A stretch of DNA of 64,000 bases, from contig CAIVAT010000034.1 of NCBI GenBank assembly GCA_903903985.1, forward strand, positions 62,001 to 126,000, read 5' to 3'. Position numbers and translations under genes: made by a program. The stretch's first letter is position 1. The number at the start of each line of letters is the position of its first letter. Below, one piece after another: positions 52,720 through 61,085 of this stretch. The notes under the pieces are model-generated. The model made no database searches, was not told where the DNA came from, and saw only the letters and a list, made by a program, of their open reading frames with translations. This DNA is from an uncultured Bacteroidales bacterium (GTDB taxonomy: Bacteria; Bacteroidota; Bacteroidia; Bacteroidales; FEN-979).

Positions 52720-55307
52720 CAATAGTAGATGATTTCACATTTTGGATGCATCAGCTTCAATTTTTCCACCCGTTTCGCAGAAACCTTGGTATTGAACATC
52801 TTTACTGATTCAAGTTTACTCATGCCATCCAGTACATCAACATTTCCGACCCGGGTATTGTAGAACTCCATCACCTTCATACCGGTCAGTTTCTGCAGGT
52901 ATTTCAGGTTTTTAACCTGTGTGCCATTGAACTTCAGCACTTCGAGTTTCACCAGGTTCTGCAGGGCATCAATATCTTCGACCTGTGTATTTGAAAAATC
53001 AAGTTCAGTCAGGTTCGGCAGCCCGGTCAATGGCGCCAGATCAAGGATCGGGTTCTTCTGGCAATGCAGGATTTTCAATTTTGGCATGCGTGCAACAGGA
53101 TCCAGTTTGGAGACGGCAGTACCGGAGAACTGGAGTTCAGTCAACCGGGTCAGCTGCAGCAGAGGCAACAGGTCGGTAATCTGGAAATTCTCAGAGATAA
53201 CTATTTTTGGAAGCCCGGCAATCTGCTGGAGCAGCATTTTATCAGGCACTCCCTTAAGGTTGATCTGCTGAAGGAATACCTCTTTCCAGGGCTGGCTTAA
53301 CCCGTTCCACCATGCTGTATTTTCAAATGTCTGAAAAACCAGCAGACAATCCGGGTTTTTATCGTAGAATTTATCTGCCTCTTTGGCATCAACCTGTGTA
53401 TTGTCGGCAAAAACCAATTTCAGTTTAGTCAAAGGATACAACGGGCTCAGATCCGCCGCCAGCGTGTTGTCCAGGTTCAGTGATTCAAGTGCCGTGATTC
53501 CCGTAAGTGGCTGTAAACCGGCTACTTTTGTATTGGATGCATTCAAAACCTTTAATTCAGTCAAATCTTTCAATGGATCCAGGGAGGTAATGCCGGAACT
53601 CTGGCATTGCAGGGTTCGAAGTAAGATCAGCTTGCTCAATGGAGCCAGGGAAGTAACGGACATGCGTCCGCTGACGTTGATGCTGTCAAGAAGGACCAGC
53701 TGGTGCAGTTGCTCCGTGGATGGCTGATCGTCAAGTTTCAGGTAAAAATTAAACAGGTTTTGCCACTCGGGCGTCATCTCCTTCCACCATGCTGCCAGTT
53801 CCTTCGAAATATATATAAGCGATGCTTCGGGGTGCATCTTTAAAAAAGACAATGCTTCTTTTTGTTTGATCTTGGTATTGTTGCAGTAAACACGCTGAAT
53901 ACCCGGGAGATCATCCAGCGGAGCCAGGCTGCTGATGCCGGTACTGTCGCTCATTAAGATCCGCAGGTTTGTCAATGGCTTAAGTGCATCAAGGTTATCA
54001 ACCGGAGTGGATGAAATATTCAGGAATTCGAGTTTGAGAAGGGTTGAAACAGGTGTAATATCTTTAATTGCAGTGTGGTTGATGCGCAAATCCGTTATGG
54101 AAACCATATCCTTAACGGCGTCCAGAGAATTCACTTTTGTACCGCTGATATCGAGCGTGCTGAGCGATTGAAATGCAGGCAATACCGATAAATCGCTGAT
54201 TGGGGTTCCCTTTAACCGCAACTGGCTGATACTGATGCAATAGTGCAACGGTTCAAGGATTGTCACACCTGAGTTGGAAAGGTCAAGGATTTCCAGTTTG
54301 TTCAGGTTCCTCAGCGGCATGAGGTCGGTTATTTTGGTCCCGGAAACATTCACTTCCTTCAGGTCAGATAATTTATTCAGTGGCTCCAGGTCCAGAATCG
54401 ACTGATTGCCAGAAAGATCAACACTGCCGGCATGGACAATCTGGCCCAGGAACTGGTAAAACTCCGATCCCATGATGGGAGTTTGCACCCCACCGATCAT
54501 TGCGACAGAATCGTTGAAACTGTCGATCTGCGCCATCGGCATGCTGCCTTCAAGTTTCATATCCTTTGCGAGGACCGCCTTCCATTCATGGGAAAGACCA
54601 TTCCACCAGTTGCGCAGATCGTCTTTTTCATTCAGTTTGGTGGTATACACGCTCACGATCTTCAATTGCTGTTTCACCGAATCGAAGTTTATCTCGATAT
54701 ACCTCACTTTATTCGAATTTACCGAGTCGCTGTTCAGGGTTAACCCGCGAAGGTTGCGGTTTGCGGTCACCCGAAAATAGGTAAGTCCGTCCTGGCCGGC
54801 TTCCACGCTCACATCCTGTACCGAGTAACTGAACTTTGCATTTTTGAAAAAGAAACTCACATCGCTCAGGTATGCCGGCATGTCTTTGTAAAGTGGGACA
54901 AGACGGTTTTCATCCAGATCATCTTCGATCTGGACCTCTTCATCCCAGCACCATTTCAGGTAGCTTTGCGACAGGATGGTCTGTTTTTCGTTTACAGCGT
55001 TTCGTGGGTCGGCCAGAAAATTGAGCGAACTTTCGAAAAATTTTACAAGCGGGATGACCTGCAGCTTGAACGTATCAATTTTATTTGCCGCAATCATTCC
55101 TGCCTTTGATTTTACTGCCGCCGGCTTGCTGTTTGAATTGTTTTTCTTTTGCGCGGCGGGAGCTGGCTTTTTTTGTTTGGTTGTCCCGGTTTTTTTTTGA
55201 GTCGTCGCCGGATTGGTTCCGCTGCTGTTTTTTGTGTTGTTCTGTGCAATGACAAAAAAACTGCCGATAAAAAAAGTCAGGGTCAGGAGTATAAAAATCT
55301 TCCTCAT
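52719..55307 (-). CDS. Exported leucine-rich-repeat protein with three WW-capped modules
   Basis: An 862-residue protein with a signal peptide (ILLTLTFFIGSFFVIAQ) and a Lys/Pro/Gln-rich linker. Residues about 75-230 form a separate alpha/beta domain. Three modules follow (about 234-500, 506-658 and 665-862). Each opens with a Trp-Trp motif (NWWNGLSHEWK, AWWKEMTPEWQ, AWWNGLSQPWK), continues with internalin-like LRRs of 21-23 residues (LEPLNKLSDLKEVNVSGTKI type) and closes with a K(E/R)-rich segment ending in a hP-type strand (MHPEASLIYI, NPDCLLVFQT, MHPKCEIIYY). LRRs usually bind proteins, so a surface or periplasmic recognition role is likely. It is coupled to ComB downstream and follows three small exported proteins. 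Confidence 0.85.
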   Translation of the reverse strand: MRKIFILLTLTFFIGSFFVIAQNNTKNSSGTNPATTQKKTGTTKQKKPAPAAQKKNNSNSKPAAVKSKAGMIAANKIDTFKLQVIPLVKFFESSLNFLADPRNAVNEKQTILSQSYLKWCWDEEVQIEDDLDENRLVPLYKDMPAYLSDVSFFFKNAKFSYSVQDVSVEAGQDGLTYFRVTANRNLRGLTLNSDSVNSNKVRYIEINFDSVKQQLKIVSVYTTKLNEKDDLRNWWNGLSHEWKAVLAKDMKLEGSMPMAQIDSFNDSVAMIGGVQTPIMGSEFYQFLGQIVHAGSVDLSGNQSILDLEPLNKLSDLKEVNVSGTKITDLMPLRNLNKLEILDLSNSGVTILEPLHYCISISQLRLKGTPISDLSVLPAFQSLSTLDISGTKVNSLDAVKDMVSITDLRINHTAIKDITPVSTLLKLEFLNISSTPVDNLDALKPLTNLRILMSDSTGISSLAPLDDLPGIQRVYCNNTKIKQKEALSFLKMHPEASLIYISKELAAWWKEMTPEWQNLFNFYLKLDDQPSTEQLHQLVLLDSINVSGRMSVTSLAPLSKLILLRTLQCQSSGITSLDPLKDLTELKVLNASNTKVAGLQPLTGITALESLNLDNTLAADLSPLYPLTKLKLVFADNTQVDAKEADKFYDKNPDCLLVFQTFENTAWWNGLSQPWKEVFLQQINLKGVPDKMLLQQIAGLPKIVISENFQITDLLPLLQLTRLTELQFSGTAVSKLDPVARMPKLKILHCQKNPILDLAPLTGLPNLTELDFSNTQVEDIDALQNLVKLEVLKFNGTQVKNLKYLQKLTGMKVMEFYNTRVGNVDVLDGMSKLESVKMFNTKVSAKRVEKLKLMHPKCEIIYY

Positions 55308-55313
55308 ACAGGA

Positions 55314-56147
55314 TTAATTTACATGGGTATAATTCCGCATCAAATCCCTCTTTTCCTTGTCGTTGATGCGGAGTACGTTAGATATAAGCCAGCCTGAATT
55401 TACATCGTTCCGGTTGAACCAGGAGATTTCAAAATACCAGTTTGGAACCTGGAATACGTGAAATTTAACATTGTTCACTGCATCAAAGCTGAGATTTCCG
55501 TTTTTCATTTCCATCACGAACAGGGCGGTCATATCCGGTTGATATTCCTTCTCAAAATAATAATCCAGGTTTTCCGGCTCCCGGAACGCCTTGTGAAGGG
55601 TCATAAAATCAAGTTCATGGCTCATCGGGTGGATGAAATATTTTTCATTGACCGTGTCGTTCAGATGGATAAACCAGGAATTAAACCGGTCGAAAAAAAC
55701 ATTGGAGATTACCCATTTGTACCCGTCGAGTTGCTTCTCGATTTTGAGGTACAGAATGATATTCACTTTCTCCTTCTTGTATAAAAAGGTGGCCGTCACC
55801 TCGGCAAACCACCCTTTTAAATAAAAATCAAGAAACGCCGGGTTTTTTTTGTTCAGGGCGTCATCAATAAAGACAAATTTCGCATCGGAACTGATGACCG
55901 GGCTTGAATTATCAAACAACATGTTCAGGTACTTTTTACGCGCTTTCAGGTCGCGATAACCCGGGTCGCCGGGGTAGAACCTTTTTCCCTGCACATCCTC
56001 CTCCCCGTTGAACCTCAGAAAGAACTGGTTTATCTGCTTGGTCTGGGCATAAAAAACCGACTCATCACCGGTAAGTGAACCGATCGATCCCTGGGAAAAT
56101 CCCATCATGGGGAACAACAGCAGACCAATCCATATGAAGTTTCGCAT
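55314..56147 (-). CDS. Exported protein of unknown function
   Basis: The ATG at 56147 (MRNFIWIGLLLFPMMGFSQ) gives a signal peptide and is preferred over the track start at 56189. The mature protein of about 260 residues has an N-terminal helix with INQFFLRFNGEED, then AKFVFIDDALNK, TFLYKKEKVNIILYLKIEK and paired strand segments ending VPNWYFEISWFN. I do not recognise a family. The alternation of a helix and curved strands suggests an NTF2-like fold, tentatively shared with the first domain of the downstream LRR protein. It lies 6 bases from that gene. Confidence 0.75.
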   Translation of the reverse strand: MRNFIWIGLLLFPMMGFSQGSIGSLTGDESVFYAQTKQINQFFLRFNGEEDVQGKRFYPGDPGYRDLKARKKYLNMLFDNSSPVISSDAKFVFIDDALNKKNPAFLDFYLKGWFAEVTATFLYKKEKVNIILYLKIEKQLDGYKWVISNVFFDRFNSWFIHLNDTVNEKYFIHPMSHELDFMTLHKAFREPENLDYYFEKEYQPDMTALFVMEMKNGNLSFDAVNNVKFHVFQVPNWYFEISWFNRNDVNSGWLISNVLRINDKEKRDLMRNYTHVN

Positions 56148-56194
56148 ACTTTTATCTTCTAAAAAATTTTCAAGCAAGATCCCCGACATTTTTT

Positions 56195-56257
56195 ACCACA
56201 TTAGGCACAACAGAACACATAGAAAAAACTATGGTGCCCTCCTGTGCCTATTGTGGT
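56195..56257. repeat. Long imperfect inverted repeat between two exported-protein genes
   Basis: The arms ACCACATTAGGCACAACAG and CTCCTGTGCCTATTGTGGT pair over about 16 of 19 positions. Inner words ACACATAG and CTATGGTG extend the stem towards an A-rich loop. No T tract follows on either strand, so it is a structured spacer rather than an intrinsic terminator. It lies about 20 bases after the stop codon of the 192-residue gene. Confidence 0.6.
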
Positions 56258-56277
56258 GAAGAAAAAACTACACGGGT

Positions 56278-56856
56278 CTACTTGGATGTTTCTTTCACCC
56301 TAATATCACCGAGCATGACATCCCAGAAGCCTATGAGCCGGCCACCGATCTGTGTTTCTTTACGCTTTACATAAACGGTGATGTCTTTCTTGGTCGTGTC
56401 TTCATAAATCAGCCCCTTTTCCTTATCGTATGCCTGGAAACGCTGGTAAATGGTGATCACGCCAACATAGGTGCCGTCGGGTTGACGCACGAGGTCGCTC
56501 ACATACTGGATCTTATACCAGTCGATGGTAACCTTGTCGTAATTGAGTTGCATCAAACGATCGAAATACTCACGAACCTTGTAATAATTCACGTCCTGTT
56601 TGCCCAGTGATGACACTCCGATCTCACTGTTTTCCATAAACAATTCAGTGGCACGTTCGATCACGCGCTGTGCATCAGACCATGGGGTTTTTTTATCGCC
56701 GATGAGGCTGATGTATTTACTCAGGTCACGGACTTTTTCGAGGGCAAGACTGTCGATGGCCTGTTTGCGCTGGGGAGAAAGGTTGTCCTGTGCTGAAACC
56801 CGGTACGACATGGCGAACAGGGAGGCCAATATAATTAATGAAATTGTTTTTCGCAT
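56278..56856 (-). CDS. Small exported protein of unknown function
   Basis: A 192-residue protein with a signal peptide ending YRVSAQ. The mature part has long helices (SPQRKQAIDSLALEKVRDLS and DAQRVIERATELFME) followed by strands (VTIDWYKIQYVSDLV, TYVGVITIYQRFQAY and DITVYVKRKE) and a conserved-looking FWDVMLGDIRVKE end. This helix-then-sheet layout suits a cystatin/NTF2-type fold. No family name is recognised. It lies 5 bases from the lipoprotein gene at 56862 and so shares its transcript. Confidence 0.75.
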   Translation of the reverse strand: MRKTISLIILASLFAMSYRVSAQDNLSPQRKQAIDSLALEKVRDLSKYISLIGDKKTPWSDAQRVIERATELFMENSEIGVSSLGKQDVNYYKVREYFDRLMQLNYDKVTIDWYKIQYVSDLVRQPDGTYVGVITIYQRFQAYDKEKGLIYEDTTKKDITVYVKRKETQIGGRLIGFWDVMLGDIRVKETSK

Positions 56857-56861
56857 GGCTG

Positions 56862-57674
56862 TTACTTTTTAATTAGATCGAGTTCTTTGATTTTTCCACT
56901 GGAATCGGTCATGATGGCATCGATGTCATTTTTACTGGCCTTTGTATCCTTGAGAAGATTAAGGTAGCGTTTGATGGTGGTAGGCTTGTCATAATCCACT
57001 GCCGATCCTTCCCTGCTGATGATGATCAGCACCGGGGCATCATCCGACGAAAAGAATTGCAGGGTTTTACCGATGGTATTGTCGGCCTGCGTAAGGTTGC
57101 CGGTTTTGGCAGCATTTACAATGGTGGTGAAGGCATTCTCCAGTTGGGCTTTCACCGGTAAATTGCTGGTGCCGGATCGCATGTCCTGTATTTTCTTCTC
57201 CAGCCGGGCAATGAGTTCGTCAAGTTCCGGATCCTTAAGGTTCTGCTTTTTAATGGCATTGAGCTCTTTCTCCAGTTCATCAGCCGATTTATTATCCTTG
57301 TTCAGCAGAAGATCATAGAGTGCGGCCTTTGCCACATCCACTTTCTGCGCATTTGCCTGAGTTTGTTCAGCCAATAATGTTTTCAATTTTTGCTGTGCCT
57401 GAATGATCATTTCATTGAGAACGGGGTCGTTTAAATTCTTGTCCATGATCTGGCCGACCACGCGTTTCTGTTCGTCATACGAAAGCGTTGTAGTCCCACT
57501 GATGATGGGCTGAAGGTCTTTCTTGGCCTGTTCTATCTGGGCCTTGCGTTCCTTCTTTGATAACTTGCCTGTCGATTTGCAACTGTCGGCTCCGGCAACC
57601 ATGAGCGCCATCAACAGGATGAACATCATGCGCTGCCAGCGGATTGATCTGATTTTACTTGCTATTTCTGACAT
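56862..57674 (-). CDS. Coiled-coil-rich lipoprotein of unknown function
   Basis: A 270-residue protein with a basic start, a hydrophobic stretch (MMFILLMALMVAG) and a possible lipobox ADSC, which makes it a likely lipoprotein. The mature part is charged and helical (KKERKAQIEQAKKDLQ, DELEKELNAIKKQN and DELIARLEKKIQDM), with predicted coiled coil. Residues about 180-270 (LTQADNTIGKTLQFFSSDDA and VLIIISREGSAVDYDKPTTI) look like a separate alpha/beta domain. It leads the envelope block. Function unknown. Confidence 0.75.
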   Translation of the reverse strand: MSEIASKIRSIRWQRMMFILLMALMVAGADSCKSTGKLSKKERKAQIEQAKKDLQPIISGTTTLSYDEQKRVVGQIMDKNLNDPVLNEMIIQAQQKLKTLLAEQTQANAQKVDVAKAALYDLLLNKDNKSADELEKELNAIKKQNLKDPELDELIARLEKKIQDMRSGTSNLPVKAQLENAFTTIVNAAKTGNLTQADNTIGKTLQFFSSDDAPVLIIISREGSAVDYDKPTTIKRYLNLLKDTKASKNDIDAIMTDSSGKIKELDLIKK

Positions 57675-57768
57675 ATTGTTTATTTTTGGTTAACTTGTAA
57701 ACGGGTAAACGGGTAAAAAATTATTTCAATAAGCTGTTAACAATTCATGATGAGGTTCGGTGCATTTT

Positions 57769-57794
57769 GTCACGGGTCACGGGTCACGTGTTAC
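57769..57794 (-). repeat. CGTGAC-type simple repeat at the gcvT stop codon
   Basis: On the minus strand the TAA of gcvT is followed at once by ACGTGACCCGTGACCCGTGA. This is the same word that follows stop codons at 29153 and 42852. A separate GTAAACGG tandem word lies a few dozen bases further along at about 57699-57717. Confidence 0.7.
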
Positions 57795-58879
57795 GGTTTA
57801 TAAAAAGGAAACTTCACTACCTTCGCCCTCAATATTTTATCGCGGATCTTAATATGAATTTCACTTCCTTCTTTCGATAGATCCGATGGCACATATCCCA
57901 TGCCGATCGCTTTTTTGACAGAAGGGCCCATGGTACCAGACGTAACTTCTCCGATTTTATTGCCCCGGGCGTCCACAATTTCATATTCATGACGGGGAAT
58001 TCCCTTATCAAGCATCTCGAAACCAACCAGGTGGTGAGCGGTCCCGTTTTGTTTCTGCAAAAGCAAAACAGATTTGTTGATGAAATTCTTGTAATCGGTG
58101 AATTTAGTGATCCACCCCAAGCCTGCTTCGATGGGCGAAGTGGTATCATTGATGTCGTTGCCATACAGGCAGTAGCCCATTTCCAGGCGCAAGGTATCAC
58201 GGGCGCCCAGCCCGATCGGTTTGATGCCAAACTCAGCTCCTGCTTTGAAAACTGCTTCCCAAATTTTGGGAGCATCTTCGTTGGCCATATAAATCTCACA
58301 TCCGCCCGAACCGGTATATCCGGTAGTGGCAAAGATCACATCAGGAACACCCGCAAAAGTCAATTTTTTAAAGGTATAGTATTCCATACCGGTGACCGGG
58401 GTTTCCGTCAGTTTCTGCATGGCCTGCAGTGCCAGCGGACCCTGGATGGCCAGCTGGGCAATTTCATCAGAGGCGTTGTATAAATCAGCACCCATCTTGT
58501 TCTGCCTGTTGCACCACGCCCAGTCTTTTTCAATGTTTGATGCATTCACCACCAGCAAATAAGTAAAGTCGTCCACTTTATAAACCAGCAGGTCATCAAC
58601 GATACCCCCTGTTTCATTGGGGAAGCAGGAATACTGGACCTTTCCGGGGACCAGTTTTGATGCATCGTTTGAAGTAACCCATTGGATAAAATCCAGTGCT
58701 TTTGGCCCTTTCACCCAGAATTCGCCCATGTGGGACACATCAAAAACACCAAGCGCCTTGCGAACAGTCTCATGTTCCGCGTTAACACCTTCAAACTGAA
58801 CAGGCATGTTGTACCCTGCAAAAGGGACCATTCTGGCCCCCATCGCCACGTGATAATCTGTGAATGCTGTATTTTTCAT
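57791..58879 (-). CDS. gcvT: Glycine cleavage system T protein (aminomethyltransferase)
   Basis: A 362-residue folate-dependent enzyme. The N-terminus ([17 protein letters not shown]), the [16 protein letters not shown] segment, [14 protein letters not shown] and [17 protein letters not shown] are characteristic, and the C-terminal [16 protein letters not shown] completes the fold. It releases methylene-THF and ammonia from the lipoyl-bound intermediate carried by GcvH. No gcvH, gcvP or lpd gene is in the window, so the system is dispersed. The ATG at 58879 is used. Confidence 0.95.
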   Translation of the reverse strand: MKNTAFTDYHVAMGARMVPFAGYNMPVQFEGVNAEHETVRKALGVFDVSHMGEFWVKGPKALDFIQWVTSNDASKLVPGKVQYSCFPNETGGIVDDLLVYKVDDFTYLLVVNASNIEKDWAWCNRQNKMGADLYNASDEIAQLAIQGPLALQAMQKLTETPVTGMEYYTFKKLTFAGVPDVIFATTGYTGSGGCEIYMANEDAPKIWEAVFKAGAEFGIKPIGLGARDTLRLEMGYCLYGNDINDTTSPIEAGLGWITKFTDYKNFINKSVLLLQKQNGTAHHLVGFEMLDKGIPRHEYEIVDARGNKIGEVTSGTMGPSVKKAIGMGYVPSDLSKEGSEIHIKIRDKILRAKVVKFPFYKP

Positions 58880-59074
58880 GGGTATTTATTTTGGTTTAAA
58901 TCAGTTCTCATATCAACTGGAAAACAGACCTTTATACCGGCAGGTGGCACGGTTATGCTCAATGTGTGAATTGGTGGATGCGATAATCGGTGTAAAAGTA
59001 GGAAAAAATGCTTGTTGAATCGCCGAATGTTCATATTTTACGGCAATTGTTCATATGTTCAGTTAAATTATTTA

Positions 59075-59082
59075 TAAATTTG
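59075..59082 (+). promoter_or_regulatory. Possible -7 element very close to the dehydratase start
   Basis: TAAATTTG matches the TAnnTTTG element exactly and ends 4 bases before the ATG at 59087. A start site about 7 bases downstream would fall on the start codon, implying a leaderless or nearly leaderless message. The nearest TTG upstream is about 25 bases away, longer than normal, so support is limited. Confidence 0.35.
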
Positions 59083-59086
59083 GCGC

Positions 59087-60955
59087 ATGTTAATAACCAG
59101 GGAAAATACACCACGCTGGCTGATCTTTTTTATCGACATCACCATTGCAGTTTCTTCCGTCATCCTTGCCTATTTGCTGCGGTTCAATTTTTCGATCCCG
59201 CCCAGGGATCTGCAGCCACTCCCGCAGGTATTGCTTTACATGGCCTTCATCCGGTCGTTGAGCTTCATAATCGTCAGGACCTATGCAGGCATTATCCGTT
59301 ATACCAGCACCGGCGATGCATTGCGCGTTTTTGGAACGATCCTCGCCGGGAGTATCGTTTTCGCCCTGACCAACGTGGTGACGTACTTCTTTATCAACAG
59401 TCATTTCTTTATCCCGTTTTCGGTGATCATCATCGACTTCCTGGCCACCTCCTTCGGGATGATCACATTCAGGCTGATCGTCAAACTGGCATTTCTTGAA
59501 TTCCGGCAACCGGAAGGTGAAAAAGTGAATGTGGTGATATACGGGGCAGGGGAAGCAGGGATCACCGCAAAACGCACCCTCGACCGTGATGTTGGCACCA
59601 AGTATAAAGTGCTCGCTTTTATTGATGATCATGCAAGCAAACAAGGGAAAAAGCTCGAAGGCATTGATATTCTCAGCCCGGCGAAACTGGACAACCTACT
59701 CTCGACCAACTCCGTTGCCCAGATCATTCTGGCGATCATGCACTTTGATCCTTTAAAGAAACAGGAACTGGTGGATAAATGCCTGGCTTACAACACCAAA
59801 GTACTTACCGTGCCCCCCATGATGAGGTGGATAAACGGAGAGCTGAGTTTTAACCAGATCAAAAAGATCAACATAGAAGAGTTGCTTGAACGCGATGAGA
59901 TCAGGCTGGATGAAGAACGGATCGCACTCGAAATCACCGGCAAGACAATCCTCGTAACCGGCGCGGCAGGATCGATCGGCAGCGAGATCGTGAGGCAGAT
60001 CGCACATTTTGCACCCCGCCAGATCATTCTCATCGACCAGGCTGAAACTCCGCTCCATTACCTCGAACTCGAAACCCAGGAATACTCCCAGGGTTCCGCT
60101 GTTGAATTCATCCTGTGCGATATTGGCAATGAAGCCCGGATGCGGAAGATCTTCGATACTTTTCGCCCCGACATGGTATACCATGCAGCAGCATACAAGC
60201 ATGTGCCCATGATGGAAAACAATCCGGCAGAAGCGGTGCTCACCAACATCAGGGGAACCAGGATCATTGCTGACCTGTCGGTTGAGTTTCGCGTAAAAAA
60301 ATTCATCATGATCTCCACCGACAAGGCGGTTAACCCGACCAACGTCATGGGAGCTTCAAAACGGATCGCTGAAATCTATACACAGGCACTGGACAATGTG
60401 AACGGCACACGATTCATCACGACCCGGTTTGGCAATGTGTTGGGTTCGAATGGTTCGGTGATACCACTCTTTCGCAGCCAGATTGAAAAAGGGGGCCCCG
60501 TCACCATCACCCACCCGGAGGTGACCCGGTTTTTCATGACCATCCCGGAGGCATGCCAGTTGGTTTTGGAAGCTGGCGCCTGGGGCAAAGGCGGAGAAAT
60601 ATTCATTTTCGACATGGGCAAATCCGTGAAGATCATCGACCTGGCAAAAAAAATGATCCAGCTCTCCGGGCTTGTCCTTGGAAAAGACATCCAGATCAAG
60701 TTCACCGGATTGCGCCCTGGCGAAAAACTCTATGAGGAACTGCTCAACGTCGAAGAAAATGCCATGCCAACCCATCACCCGCTGATCCTGACCGCCAGGG
60801 TCCGTGCATTCAGTCTGAAGGAAGTGAAGCAGGATATTGAAGAACTGATCGCCCTGGTGCCAACCCGTTCAAACTTCGACATCATCCGGAAGATGAAACA
60901 GATGGTACCGGAGTATAAAAGCCAGAATTCGGTGTTTGAAGAACTTGATAAATAA
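59087..60955 (+). CDS. Nucleotide-sugar 4,6-dehydratase/epimerase, PglF/CapD/WbpM-type
   Basis: A 622-residue membrane protein. Four membrane segments lie in the first 140 residues, then a first Rossmann-like domain (VNVVIYGAGEAGITAKRTL), then the catalytic SDR domain with ILVTGAAGSIGSEIVRQIA, AYKHVPMMENNP and STDKAVNPTNVMGASKR. In this membrane-bound group the usual SDR tyrosine is replaced by Met (VMGASKR), as seen here. These enzymes make UDP-4-keto-6-deoxy-GlcNAc-type sugars from UDP-GlcNAc. This matches the PglE-like aminotransferase at 26377 and the PglC-like transferase at 27491, about 31 kb away. Confidence 0.92.
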   Translation: MLITRENTPRWLIFFIDITIAVSSVILAYLLRFNFSIPPRDLQPLPQVLLYMAFIRSLSFIIVRTYAGIIRYTSTGDALRVFGTILAGSIVFALTNVVTYFFINSHFFIPFSVIIIDFLATSFGMITFRLIVKLAFLEFRQPEGEKVNVVIYGAGEAGITAKRTLDRDVGTKYKVLAFIDDHASKQGKKLEGIDILSPAKLDNLLSTNSVAQIILAIMHFDPLKKQELVDKCLAYNTKVLTVPPMMRWINGELSFNQIKKINIEELLERDEIRLDEERIALEITGKTILVTGAAGSIGSEIVRQIAHFAPRQIILIDQAETPLHYLELETQEYSQGSAVEFILCDIGNEARMRKIFDTFRPDMVYHAAAYKHVPMMENNPAEAVLTNIRGTRIIADLSVEFRVKKFIMISTDKAVNPTNVMGASKRIAEIYTQALDNVNGTRFITTRFGNVLGSNGSVIPLFRSQIEKGGPVTITHPEVTRFFMTIPEACQLVLEAGAWGKGGEIFIFDMGKSVKIIDLAKKMIQLSGLVLGKDIQIKFTGLRPGEKLYEELLNVEENAMPTHHPLILTARVRAFSLKEVKQDIEELIALVPTRSNFDIIRKMKQMVPEYKSQNSVFEELDK

Positions 60956-61085
60956 TGCAGGCAATGCATGAAATGCTTTGTTTGGAGTGGTCAATGGGAA
61001 AATAACATGAATACCAGTTTAACATAATCTGCAGAGATCTGCCCGTTGATCTGCGGAAATCTGCGTGACATCTTTTTAATTTTAA

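Noticed and set aside
59090-59644. 184-residue minus-strand ORF opposite the dehydratase N-terminus
   Set aside because: Its composition (many Asp and His) is that of an antisense of membrane-segment codons, and the sense frame is well supported.
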